The translations under genes were made by a program, and so were the position numbers. From an uncultured Fibrobacter sp. (lineage in GTDB: Bacteria; Fibrobacterota; Fibrobacteria; Fibrobacterales; Fibrobacteraceae), in contig CALATK010000301.1 in assembly GCA_937891805.1 (NCBI GenBank), forward strand, positions 1-10,949: a stretch of 10,949 nucleotides of DNA. Reading direction: 5' to 3'. Below are positions 1 through 6,975 of this stretch, in pieces (position 1 is the stretch's first letter; every line of letters begins with the position of its first letter). The notes beneath the pieces were generated by a model that worked only from the letters and a program-made list of their open reading frames with translations, was not told where the DNA came from and searched no databases.

Positions 1-423
1 CTTTACCGACTCGGGGTAGAGCTCGCGGACCTTCGCGTAGAGGGCGGCGGGCAGGTAAACTTCCCATTCGTTCTTTCCGCTGGCGAGTTCTGCCTTGGCG
101 GTGTCGGCCGCGGCCTGCAGTTCGGGTCCCAGGCGGCTGAAGTCGAATTCGAATTCCGGCTTGAAGATATTGAAAATACCCAGGCGGCGGTCACAGGCTT
201 CTTGACACACGGCAAAGGCTTCTACCTTAATGTCTTCCAGGGTGGCTCCGTTTTTCAGCTTTTCCCGGAATTCCGCACTCTTTGCGGCCAGGGCGGCATC
301 GTCCAGGGCTTCCAGGGCCTGTTTCGCTTCGTGAATTTTTGCGATGACGGGCCTAAGCTGCTTCACCTTGCGTTCATGGGGCGTACCAAAGATCTTGTGG
401 AGTACGGTATCGACTACGCTCAT
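1..423 (-). CDS. secA: Protein translocase subunit SecA, N-terminal part (runs off window)
   Basis: SecA is the ATPase motor that drives unfolded preproteins through the SecYEG channel at the inner membrane. Reading from the ATG at 423 gives 141 in-frame codons with no stop to the window edge. The product begins MSVVDTVLHKIFGTPHERKV and continues with the SecA N-terminal pattern: a basic helix, then a SAEFREKLKNG segment (residues about 49-59), then VEAFAVCQEACDRRLGIF (about 67-84), matching the classical 'T.EFR..L..G...L......EAFA.VREA..R..G' block. After it comes an insert containing FNIFKPEFEFDF, not found in E. coli or Bacillus SecA. The Walker A and DEVD motifs would lie beyond the window. 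AAGGA sits about 6 nt upstream of the ATG. A second ATG at 428 is out of frame and stops after two codons. The call rests on remembered family pattern, not an alignment. It is divergent from the xyloglucanase gene. Confidence 0.88.
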   Translation of the reverse strand, partial: MSVVDTVLHKIFGTPHERKVKQLRPVIAKIHEAKQALEALDDAALAAKSAEFREKLKNGATLEDIKVEAFAVCQEACDRRLGIFNIFKPEFEFDFSRLGPELQAAADTAKAELASGKNEWEVYLPAALYAKVRELYPESVK

Positions 424-522
424 TTCATTTCCTTATACTGCCGGGGGCCCTTGCCCGCGGACACTGTTAAAAATTACGGCGAAAAGATAGAAAAAGGTAA
501 ACAATCCTTTGCCCTAAAATGC

Positions 523-550
523 TTGAAATTACAAGACAAATGGCTATATT
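523..550 (+). promoter_or_regulatory. Candidate sigma-70-type promoter for the xyloglucanase gene
   Basis: TTGAAA (523-528) and TATATT (545-550) are separated by 16 bp. Each differs from the E. coli consensus at few positions. The predicted start of transcription near 557 leaves a leader of about 17 nt before the ATG at 574, with an AGGGAG ribosome site at 563-568. The fit is by eye, and Fibrobacter promoter preferences may differ. Confidence 0.45.
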
Positions 551-564
551 TCTGCCAAATATAG
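544..564. repeat. Perfect 8-bp inverted repeat over the -10 and start region
   Basis: CTATATTT (544-551) and AAATATAG (557-564) are exact reverse complements around a CTGCC spacer, a 21-bp dyad. It covers the candidate -10 box and ends in the ribosome-binding region of the xyloglucanase gene. That placement fits an operator bound by a dimeric repressor, or an RNA hairpin if transcription starts upstream. No regulator can be named. Confidence 0.6.
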
Positions 565-573
565 GGAGTTTAT

Positions 574-3117
574 ATGGATTGGAAAGTGCTCGCCTTGGCC
601 GGGGTCCTTTGTACCCAGGCTTTTACTGCAGAAAAATACGAATGGGGTAATGTCCGTTTTGACGGTGGCGGATTCGTGTCTGCCGTGATATTTCACCCGA
701 AGCAAGAAAACTTGCTTTACGCCCGCACCGACGTGGGAGGCATCTACCGCTTTGATTTTTCGTCGAAGACCTGGATTCCCCTGATGGATTTCATCTCGGA
801 AAACGACAAGGGGCTTTACGGTACGGAGGCCTTTGCGCTGGACCCCACGGACCCGAAGCGTATTTACGTGCTGGCCGGAACGGGCTACTTTAGCGATGGA
901 CGGACCGCAGTGCTCCGCAGCGAAGATTACGGCTCCACCTGGGACACCAGCTATGTGGAAATGCTCGCCCACGGCAATGGCATGGGCCGCCAGACCGGCG
1001 AAAAGCTGGCTGTGGACCCGAACAAGACGAACATTCTCCTTTGCGGTAGCCGCACCAAGGGCCTCTACAAGAGTACTGACTACGGCAAGACCTGGGCCAG
1101 TATTTACCAGGTTGCGCTTTCTTCTGCGACAGGCAACGGCCTTACCAATGTGAACGGCATCAGTTTTGTGCTGTTCGACGAATCCCAGGGCAAGAATTCC
1201 GATGGTTCTACCAAGACGATATACATCGGCATTTCCGCTACCAAGGACAACTTGCAGGTGAGCCATGACGGTGGCGCTACCTGGACAACCATTTCGGGCG
1301 GCCCCGCAAACCTGATGCCCCACCGCGCAAAAATCGTGGGTGGCGACATGTATATTACCTATGCAAGTTCAGAAGGCCCCCATAGTGTAAGCAAGGGCGC
1401 CGTGTACAAGTACAACATCGCAGGTGGTACCTGGACCAACATTACCCCCTTCCAGGACGAAAGCACTACGGCCCGTATGGGCGACGGAAGCCAGAGCGCA
1501 AGCCACGGCTTTGGCGGCATTGCCATTGACCCGAGTGATCCCAAGCACATTGTGGTGACTACCCTCTGTTATTATGGTGGAAGACACCTTTACAAGGATG
1601 GAAAGGACAACTATGGCGACCGCATCTATGTCTCAAAAGATGGCGGTTCCACTTGGACTCACGGCCAGGGGTACAATGACGGTGTCAACGTAGATGCAAA
1701 CGGAACGGCATGGATTTCGGGCAACGCCATCCATTGGGCGGGTTCTGTGGAAATTAACCCCTTCAACAACAAGGAAGCCTGGGTCACCAGCGGAAACGGC
1801 GTTTTCCAGACGGATGACATCACCGCGAAAGTCCCCCTGTGGAAATTCCAGAGCAGGGGCATCGAAGAGACCGTGCCTCTTGATATCGTGAGCGTTCCGG
1901 GAGGCCCGCTGGTAACGGCCATCGGCGACTATGACGGCGCCGCCTATACCGACATCAACGAAAGCACTCCGCGCCACTCGCCCACCATCGGCACAACCAA
2001 CAGCTTGGGATACGCCCCCTTGGCAAAGGCCTTTGTGCGGACGGGCCAGGTGACGGATTACTCCACCGGGACGGGGATTACCTCTATGGTCATGTACCGT
2101 AGCGACGACAATGCGTCCACCTGGAAAAAACTGGAAACGACCTTGATGGGAGCCCAGGGAACTCTTGCCATGTCTGCCGACGGCAAGGTGATTCTCCACC
2201 GTCCAGATAACAGCAGCGACGTGTATCGCACCACGGATAACGGCAAGACCTGGAGCAAGGTGACAGGAATGGACGGCCAAAGTCAATACGCCCGCATTAC
2301 TCCGGATCCGGTAAACCCCGACGTGTTCTACCTGGTGGATCAGCAGGCCAACTTGAAGGTATCTACCGATGGCGGCGCCACGTTTGCGACTTCTGGAGCC
2401 CGCCTGCAGAACGATGCCGCAGGCGAATACTACAACGGCGGCGGCCTCATCCGCACGGTGCCGGGTAGGGAAGGCCACCTGTGGGTTCCCATGGACCAGG
2501 CGCAGGTCTGGCTAGCCAAGGGATTCTCCGAAAACGGCCTTGCCTACACCGAAGATGGCGGCAAGACCTGGAACCGCTGCGCGGGTGCAAGCACCGCCAT
2601 CGCCGTGGGTATCGGCAAAGCTAAAGAAGGTGCCGACTACGAGACCATCTTTATCTGGGGTGCGGCCAAGTCCGGCGACCCGATTGGAATCTACCGCAGT
2701 ACCGACAAGTGCAAGACTTTTGAGCGCGTGAACGATGACATGCACCAGTTCGGCGGCCCGGGCAACGGAAACTTTGTGCAGGGCGACATGAACAACTTCG
2801 GCGTAGTCTACATGAGCACGGTAGGCCGCGGGCTTATCGTGGGCGCTCCCGAAGGCACCAAGTTCATTACGGGAATGAAACGGGTCAACGTGACTGCGGC
2901 CGCCCGCATGTTCATTGAAAACCGTACCCTTCATGTGAGTGCGCCTGGCATGAGCAGGCTTAGCCTGTTCAGCTTAAACGGAAGACTACTCTTGAGCAAG
3001 GATATGGGCAGTAATGCCTCCGTTTCCCTGAATAAGTTGCCCGCAGGCAAATATATTGTCCGGCTAGAAAACGAAAAGGGCACGGCCATCTTGAACCGCA
3101 CCCTGATCTTGAAATAA
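574..3117 (+). CDS. Secreted GH74 xyloglucanase with C-terminal T9SS-like sorting domain
   Basis: Likely an endo-xyloglucanase cutting the beta-1,4-glucan backbone of xyloglucan outside the cell. Residues 1-19 form a signal peptide (Lys4, hydrophobic core, cleavage near AFTA). The mature start YEWGNVRFDGGGFVSAVIFHP followed by YARTDVGGIYRFD is the GH74 signature; Asp53 in TDVGG is the likely catalytic base. Asp452 in AIGDYDG aligns with the general-acid region of the second propeller. At least eight Asp-box (BNR) motifs of the SxDxGxTW type occur, for example at 116-123, 167-174, 230-237 and 354-361, as expected for GH74's two seven-bladed beta-propellers. The last ~78 residues (LFSLNGRLLL, LPAGKYIVRLE, ending LILK) resemble type IX secretion C-terminal sorting domains. 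The 847-residue length fits catalytic module plus sorting domain, with no separate carbohydrate-binding module. AGGGAG lies 5 nt before the ATG. Family assignment is confident; exact specificity (endo versus chain-end) is not determinable here. Confidence 0.93.
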   Translation: MDWKVLALAGVLCTQAFTAEKYEWGNVRFDGGGFVSAVIFHPKQENLLYARTDVGGIYRFDFSSKTWIPLMDFISENDKGLYGTEAFALDPTDPKRIYVLAGTGYFSDGRTAVLRSEDYGSTWDTSYVEMLAHGNGMGRQTGEKLAVDPNKTNILLCGSRTKGLYKSTDYGKTWASIYQVALSSATGNGLTNVNGISFVLFDESQGKNSDGSTKTIYIGISATKDNLQVSHDGGATWTTISGGPANLMPHRAKIVGGDMYITYASSEGPHSVSKGAVYKYNIAGGTWTNITPFQDESTTARMGDGSQSASHGFGGIAIDPSDPKHIVVTTLCYYGGRHLYKDGKDNYGDRIYVSKDGGSTWTHGQGYNDGVNVDANGTAWISGNAIHWAGSVEINPFNNKEAWVTSGNGVFQTDDITAKVPLWKFQSRGIEETVPLDIVSVPGGPLVTAIGDYDGAAYTDINESTPRHSPTIGTTNSLGYAPLAKAFVRTGQVTDYSTGTGITSMVMYRSDDNASTWKKLETTLMGAQGTLAMSADGKVILHRPDNSSDVYRTTDNGKTWSKVTGMDGQSQYARITPDPVNPDVFYLVDQQANLKVSTDGGATFATSGARLQNDAAGEYYNGGGLIRTVPGREGHLWVPMDQAQVWLAKGFSENGLAYTEDGGKTWNRCAGASTAIAVGIGKAKEGADYETIFIWGAAKSGDPIGIYRSTDKCKTFERVNDDMHQFGGPGNGNFVQGDMNNFGVVYMSTVGRGLIVGAPEGTKFITGMKRVNVTAAARMFIENRTLHVSAPGMSRLSLFSLNGRLLLSKDMGSNASVSLNKLPAGKYIVRLENEKGTAILNRTLILK

Positions 3118-3124
3118 CTTTCAT

Positions 3125-3152
3125 AAAGCCGCGAAACTAAGTCGCGGCTTTT
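3125..3152. terminator. Rho-independent hairpin between convergent genes
   Basis: AAAGCCGCGA (3125-3134) pairs perfectly with TCGCGGCTTT (3142-3151) around a 7-nt loop, with a T run continuing to 3152. It begins 8 nt after the xyloglucanase stop and ends 4 nt before the rubrerythrin stop. On the minus strand the stem also ends in T residues, so one hairpin probably terminates both genes. Confidence 0.82.
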
Positions 3153-3155
3153 GTA

Positions 3156-3695
3156 TTAGTAGTTCTCGGCGTTCACCTCGAAATAGGCCTGGGGGTGTGC
3201 ACACACGGGGCAAAGGGCCGGGGCCTTAGTGCCCACCACGATGTGCCCGCAGTTGCGGCATTCCCACACCTTCACCTCGCTCTTGGCGAAAACTTCTTGC
3301 ATTTCCACGTTCTTCAGCAGGGCGCGGTAGCGTTCTTCGTGGTGCTTTTCGATGGCGGCCACCATGCGGAACTTGGCGGCCAGGGGCTTGAAGCCTTCGG
3401 CTTCGGCGGTCTTTGCGAACTCCTCGTACATGTCGGTCCATTCGTAGTTCTCGCCGTCAGCGGCGGCCTTCAGGTTCTGGGCGGTATCGCCGATGCCGTC
3501 CAGTTCCTTGAGCCACATCTTGGCGTGTTCTTTTTCGTTGTCGGCGGTCTTCAAGAAGAGCGCTGCAATCTGCTCAAAGCCTTCCTTCTTGGCCTTGGAG
3601 GCAAAGTAGGTGTACTTGTTGCGGGCCTGAGATTCGCCTGCGAATGCGGCCTGAAGATTCTTTTCGGTCTGAGTTCCGGCGTATTTGTTTGCCAT
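3156..3695 (-). CDS. rbr: Rubrerythrin
   Basis: Rubrerythrin is a cytoplasmic non-haem iron peroxidase that reduces hydrogen peroxide using electrons passed from rubredoxin or NAD(P)H-linked donors; it protects anaerobes against oxygen. The 179-residue product has the N-terminal ferritin-like four-helix domain with diiron ligands: Glu21 in AGES, E54-K-E-H57, glutamates in the [11 protein letters not shown] helix (about 91-100), and E116-K-H-H119 followed by EERY. The C-terminal rubredoxin-like domain has two iron-binding CxxC knuckles, C146-R-N-C149-G and C162-P-V-C165. Length and domain order are standard and all metal ligands appear present. The start ATG at 3695 has an AGGA ribosome site about 8 nt upstream. 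It appears monocistronic, convergent with the xyloglucanase gene and with its own intergenic region upstream. Confidence 0.97.
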   Translation of the reverse strand: MANKYAGTQTEKNLQAAFAGESQARNKYTYFASKAKKEGFEQIAALFLKTADNEKEHAKMWLKELDGIGDTAQNLKAAADGENYEWTDMYEEFAKTAEAEGFKPLAAKFRMVAAIEKHHEERYRALLKNVEMQEVFAKSEVKVWECRNCGHIVVGTKAPALCPVCAHPQAYFEVNAENY

Positions 3696-3760
3696 AGATT
3701 TTATCCTTTTTTATGATAGTGTTTTTGTGTCTCATATGTGAATATACATTATTTTATAGG

Positions 3761-3787
3761 AAAAAGCCCAGCGGTTTTGCCGCGGAC
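3761..3787 (-). terminator. Rho-independent terminator of the lipoprotein operon
   Basis: Read on the minus strand, GTCCGCGG (3787-3780) pairs with CCGCtGGGC (3774-3766) across a CAAAA loop, with one bulged T and one G-U pair, then a five-T run (3765-3761). It starts about 33 nt after the stop of the 658-residue lipoprotein and lies upstream of rubrerythrin. Confidence 0.6.
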
Positions 3788-3820
3788 CCTTATGAGTGCG
3801 GATTTTTGTGTGGAAATACG

Positions 3821-5797
3821 TTAGGGCGCGGCGTTTTCTACGCAGCGGACATTGAATGCATCAGATGTGCCCATGGATCCCTCTATGTTATTTTCGTTGT
3901 AGAAAAATTCCTGGATAGCAAGGTAGGGTATGCCCAGCGCGGTTGTTGGAACATCTCCAGAAATAAAGGCTGTTGATACGCCCATATCGATTCGTCCCCA
4001 TGGTTCACAGGTCATCCCCGTGGCGAGCATCGAAAAGCCGGTTACGTTTGTCGGGGCGACATCCCCGCTAAACCAGACCCAACTGTCGGAGGCTCTTATT
4101 GCGCCGAGGCCTTCACTGTAGGTATTCTTCACGTATTCGATGAGAACGTTCCATTCTTCTTTGGAGGGGACATGCCACCCGTCGGGACAAATTCCTTGAT
4201 GGTTGCTTGTAATTGGGTAATTGCTTACGATTCTTGTCCTGTATGTGGGTGAAATGTTCATGGCGGCGGTCCAGCTGTAGACATACCCGGCCTTTTCACA
4301 ATATTCTTCGTCTCCGGAGGGACACAGGTTTTCATCTGCCATATTTGTCGCAAGTTCCTCGCTTGCATTTTCCCCCGCATAGTGCAGGTTCTCGGCCATC
4401 CAGTTTTGTGTGCCGATGACAACGGTTCTATAAGTTTGTCCGTCTCGTTGGTCAATCAGTGTACCATAGGTAATATCTGGATTGAACCAGGAATCCTGTT
4501 CCATGTCGGCAAGGAGAAGGCTATACCACAGTCCGCTTTTACATACGAATGAAGAATTGAAAGCCTTCTTGACCGACCCCTCGCTTTCGCCATTGCACGT
4601 TCCCAGTATGGCAAGGACTTCCGGGTCGATGATGGATGTTTCTTCTTTGTAGGGCGGGTCGATGGGGGCGGTGGACTGCCTAGAGGAACTACTGCGTTTT
4701 ATAGAGGAACTGGACTTGCCGCTGGAACTGGAGTCGCTGGAACTGGAGTCTCCGCTTTCCGATGAGTCGTTTGCCGAACTTGAAGAACTTTCAGCAGAAA
4801 TGCTTGAACTGGAAGATTCTTCTGTTGAGCTTGATGATAGTTTTTTCCCAAGCAGGTGCCAGTGCAGTTTTTCGCAAATAAATTTTTCATTGAAATAACG
4901 GGATCTGGGGTTTGTGTCGGGGCGGATTTCGCCCTCCCTCTTTTCGGTGCACCTGCCTAGCCCGAAAACATCGCTCCAGAAATATTCAACGTAATTTTCG
5001 AACATGGAAATATTTTGGGAAATGTTCCAGCCCAGGATGTTCTCACGGACTTGGGCCAACTCGACTTCGAAGGCGTTATCTGCGGATTGGGCCCGTTCCA
5101 GGGAGTCGTTCCAGACACCGTCCTCTTCGATGTCCTTGGCAAGGTCTGCCAGGGAAAGGGAGAACTCTCCTTCGCTCCTGCCGGCCTGCATGATGATGGA
5201 GATGGCGAGCAGAACGGCATCGCCGTCGGCATTTCCGAATATGTCCAGATCCTCCACGCTTTCGCCCGCAAAGTCCTCGGCAAAGGCTTCGAAGATTTCC
5301 TGGTCCGCAATTTTCTTGGCTTGCTTTACGGTCATGTCCTCGTTTTGCGCAAGCCATAGCGCCCGCTCGTATTCCAAGTGGGTGAGCAGGTTGATGTTCA
5401 CGTTGTCGCGGTCCGAAAGGTCGGAGATGGCGTTCAGGGTAATCTGGCTTGCGGATACCTTTCCCGTTACTTCGTTGCGGTAGAACCCGTCAACACGCAA
5501 CAGGGCGTACTGCGAGGCCAGTTCGATATTGCTGATAGAAAAACTTCCCGCAGAGTCGGAAATCCTGCCCAAGAAACTCTTTCCCGTCTGGGCCCGCGTT
5601 TCAAAGTTTAGTTCGTACAGGGTCACGCTGGAACCGTTCACAAACGGCCCCTTCTGGGACACGCCAGCAATGTCCTTGTTCTCGATGGCGATGGAGTTTT
5701 CGGCTTCCGAGGTGCCGCCGGCGTTCTTGTCTTTGTCAGAACAGGCGACGACAAACAGGAGCAGGTAAACCAGAAGGGCGACGAATCTCAGGTACAT
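3821..5797 (-). CDS. Surface lipoprotein with serine-rich linker and FISUMP (TIGR02145-type) C-terminal domain
   Basis: Function unknown; architecture is clear. Residues 1-19 form a lipoprotein signal with lipobox VVAC, Cys19 being the acylation site. Residues about 42-310 contain a segment starting IAGVSQKGPFVNGSSVTLYE, which looks like a small beta-sandwich, then helical sequence with NINLLTHLEYERALWL. Residues 321-373 are a low-complexity serine-rich linker. Residues about 443-653 match the Fibrobacter succinogenes major paralogous domain: DGQTYRTVVIGTQNWMAENL, then CPDGWHVPSKEEWNVL, GFSMLATG and a final RCVEN. Two short cysteine modules flank the linker (C283 to C308 with W313; C401 to C419 with W424) and resemble the repeats of the lipoproteins at 7640 and 9116. 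The SD (AAGGA) lies inside the end of the upstream regulator gene, from which this gene is separated by one nucleotide. A role in cell-surface attachment or envelope structure is plausible but unproven. Confidence 0.88.
   Translation of the reverse strand: MYLRFVALLVYLLLFVVACSDKDKNAGGTSEAENSIAIENKDIAGVSQKGPFVNGSSVTLYELNFETRAQTGKSFLGRISDSAGSFSISNIELASQYALLRVDGFYRNEVTGKVSASQITLNAISDLSDRDNVNINLLTHLEYERALWLAQNEDMTVKQAKKIADQEIFEAFAEDFAGESVEDLDIFGNADGDAVLLAISIIMQAGRSEGEFSLSLADLAKDIEEDGVWNDSLERAQSADNAFEVELAQVRENILGWNISQNISMFENYVEYFWSDVFGLGRCTEKREGEIRPDTNPRSRYFNEKFICEKLHWHLLGKKLSSSSTEESSSSSISAESSSSSANDSSESGDSSSSDSSSSGKSSSSIKRSSSSRQSTAPIDPPYKEETSIIDPEVLAILGTCNGESEGSVKKAFNSSFVCKSGLWYSLLLADMEQDSWFNPDITYGTLIDQRDGQTYRTVVIGTQNWMAENLHYAGENASEELATNMADENLCPSGDEEYCEKAGYVYSWTAAMNISPTYRTRIVSNYPITSNHQGICPDGWHVPSKEEWNVLIEYVKNTYSEGLGAIRASDSWVWFSGDVAPTNVTGFSMLATGMTCEPWGRIDMGVSTAFISGDVPTTALGIPYLAIQEFFYNENNIEGSMGTSDAFNVRCVENAAP
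4686..4837 (-). repeat. Serine-rich linker coding repeat, with a perfect 15-bp tandem duplication
   Basis: This stretch encodes residues about 321-371, mostly runs of Ser broken by Glu, Asp, Gly and Lys. Inside it the plus-strand unit GCTGGAACTGGAGTC occurs twice head to tail (4721-4735 and 4736-4750). The unit keeps frame, so copy-number change by slippage would add or remove five residues (Asp plus four Ser) without breaking the protein. Confidence 0.8.
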
Positions 5798-5798
5798 T

Positions 5799-6659
5799 TT
5801 ACGAATCCTTGTTGGGATGTTTCTTTTGCATTGCGGGCGGAATTTTCTGGGAAAGGGGGAACAGCTGCAGGTTCAGTTCGTAGACCCGCTCTGTCCCCTG
5901 GTCTTTGGCTGCAATATCCACCACCTTGCGTCGAAAGTTCTGCATCTCGGCAACGATATCTTTGTACGCCCCTTCGGTAAGCCCCAGGGTAATGGTGGAA
6001 AAGTTCCGCTCCGAAACGGGAACGCTGTCCAGGGATTCCACGGCCAGGTTCCCCATTTGCCGGTGAAGGTTCCGCACCGCCATCACCGAAGAGGGGAGCG
6101 TCCCCGTAGAAATGGACTTGCGGCCTTGCGTGTATTGCCCCTTTCTGGTGGACTTGCGCAGGAGTTTGCTGCGGGTCAAGAACTTGAGGCTTTGGGCGAC
6201 GGCGTCTGCGCTGACCTCCGGAAAACAGAGCTTGGCGAGCCCCTTCGAGCTTGCCGAATCCACGGAGGCGGCAAGTTCCCGTATGGCCGAATTCAGCCAG
6301 TTGGAATAGTATTCGAAAAACGCCCTTTCGAGAATGCCGACCCTGTTGCTCAGGATGATTTCTTGCAGGCTATTAAAAATCTCTGTTTTTGTCTTGGCGT
6401 CTTTTGCCTGGTCGTAGGCTACCAGGAGTACAAAAAAGTCGCTTTCAAAACCGGAAAGGCCCATGGCGCTTGCAACGCGGACCCTGGCTTTTTTTGAGAG
6501 CCCGCTCTTGCCCTCGCATACCAGTTTCAGATACACGGGTGAACTGAATTTCGCGGCCTTTGCGAAACTCCTCCACGAAAAGCCGACGATTTTCTTCTGC
6601 TCGGCATAGTAATCCGCCATGTACTTGCGGAAATCCCTGTATTCGTATATGGACTTCAC
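5799..6659 (-). CDS. TIGR02147/DUF4423 family putative DNA-binding regulator
   Basis: A 286-residue protein of the family named TIGR02147 (second-largest paralogous family of Fibrobacter succinogenes, also seen in Bdellovibrio-type genomes). It opens with the typical KSIYEYRDFRKYMADYYAE. Residues 27-70 (FSWRSFAKAAKFSSPVYLKL then GLSKKARVRVASAMGLS) read as a helix-turn-helix of the Cro/CI type, and the C-terminal part ends with the family's ERVYELNLQLFPLS. The likely role is transcriptional control, but no target is known. The start is GTG at 6659: an in-frame TAA lies two codons upstream, and the next ATG (codon 14) would remove the conserved N-terminus. No convincing Shine-Dalgarno is visible, unlike its neighbours, so initiation may be weak or leaderless. 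Its TAA is followed by one A and then the ATG of the FISUMP lipoprotein, indicating an operon with coupled translation. Confidence 0.85.
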   Translation of the reverse strand: MKSIYEYRDFRKYMADYYAEQKKIVGFSWRSFAKAAKFSSPVYLKLVCEGKSGLSKKARVRVASAMGLSGFESDFFVLLVAYDQAKDAKTKTEIFNSLQEIILSNRVGILERAFFEYYSNWLNSAIRELAASVDSASSKGLAKLCFPEVSADAVAQSLKFLTRSKLLRKSTRKGQYTQGRKSISTGTLPSSVMAVRNLHRQMGNLAVESLDSVPVSERNFSTITLGLTEGAYKDIVAEMQNFRRKVVDIAAKDQGTERVYELNLQLFPLSQKIPPAMQKKHPNKDS

Positions 6660-6767
6660 GGTTTATAAAATACAAATAAAAACGTGAAAGCGGATAGGCT
6701 AAAATTCAATAAATCAAGGAATTGTACCGCAGACGATACGAAACAGGGCTGTTTTTGAAGCCGTTAT

Positions 6768-6835
6768 GATACACCTGTACAAAATAAGGAACGGGCGACA
6801 AGCCGCTTGTTTGCTAGGATTGATAAAGGTGTATC
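6768..6835. repeat. 9-bp inverted repeat with 50-bp spacing
   Basis: GATACACCT (6768-6776) and AGGTGTATC (6827-6835) are exact reverse complements. The spacer contains the 13-bp palindrome at 6798-6810. The arms are too far apart for a simple terminator and better suit paired protein-binding sites or a looped operator. Confidence 0.5.
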
Positions 6836-6842
6836 TATTTTG

Positions 6843-6878
6843 CGTATCATTTCAAAATTAAAGAAAGTCGTATCATTT
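6843..6878. repeat. Pair of CGTATCATTT direct repeats
   Basis: Exact 10-bp copies at 6843-6852 and 6869-6878, 26 bp start to start (about 2.5 helical turns). Each also contains TATCAT, a possible -10 box. Their cores match the other GTATC boxes upstream. Confidence 0.5.
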
Positions 6879-6896
6879 TTAATTTCGGAGCGAAAA

Positions 6897-6953
6897 ATGG
6901 GAAAAATGTGTATAGATTTAGATTTGATATCGGAAAGCATGCATTATGCATAA
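6897..6953 (+). CDS. Possible 18-residue leader ORF
   Basis: ATG at 6897 opens 18 codons (MGKMCIDLDLISESMHYA) ending in TAA at 6951-6953. A GGAG at 6887-6890 sits 6 nt before the ATG, a good Shine-Dalgarno spacing. It ends 22 nt before the UDG-like gene. It could be a translated leader affecting downstream expression, or chance; an ORF this short has no statistical weight alone. Confidence 0.25.
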   Translation: MGKMCIDLDLISESMHYA

Positions 6954-6975
6954 AAAATAAGAGAGGTAACCACCG

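Larger units (their letters stand above)
6660..6975. other. 316-bp AT-rich divergent intergenic regulatory region
   Basis: This gene-free stretch separates the TIGR02147 regulator (leftward) from the UDG-like gene (rightward). It contains five copies of GTATC or its complement between 6735 and 6876, two exact CGTATCATTT direct repeats, a 9-bp inverted repeat (GATACACCT/AGGTGTATC), a 13-bp palindrome ACAAGCcGCTTGT at 6798-6810 and a 10-bp palindrome TTATGCATAA at 6944-6953. TTGATA (6924-6929) and TGCATA (6947-6952), 17 bp apart, are a weak promoter candidate for the rightward unit. No RNA gene was recognised. Divergent placement next to a putative regulator makes it a natural operator region. 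Confidence 0.6.

Noticed and set aside
202..564. 120-residue plus-strand open frame
   Set aside because: It overlaps the secA 5' end antisense and continues through the promoter region. The minus-strand reading gives recognisable SecA sequence.
544..1323. 259-residue open frame on the minus strand over the xyloglucanase gene
   Set aside because: It is antisense to a strongly supported GH74 coding region, has no domain pattern or ribosome site, and is the usual by-product of GC-biased third positions.
1633..2478. 281-residue minus-strand open frame
   Set aside because: Antisense to the GH74 propeller region, whose Asp-box motifs lie in the plus frame. Its His/Arg/Gly/Val-rich composition is typical of a shadow frame.
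3195..3716. 173-residue plus-strand open frame
   Set aside because: Complement of rubrerythrin, whose metal-binding residues are intact on the minus strand.
3716..3760. Promoter and PerR-like operator for rubrerythrin
   Set aside because: TTCACA and TATCAT occur on the minus strand 18 bp apart, but the implied start would fall in the ribosome site. No convincing PerR dyad is visible, so nothing was called.
5817..6497. 226-residue plus-strand open frame
   Set aside because: Antisense to the TIGR02147 gene. It is low in recognisable motifs and has no promoter or ribosome site context.
6798..6810. ACAAGCcGCTTGT as a terminator hairpin
   Set aside because: The dyad has a single-base centre, so it cannot form a hairpin loop without losing pairs, and no T run follows. 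It fits a protein-binding site better.
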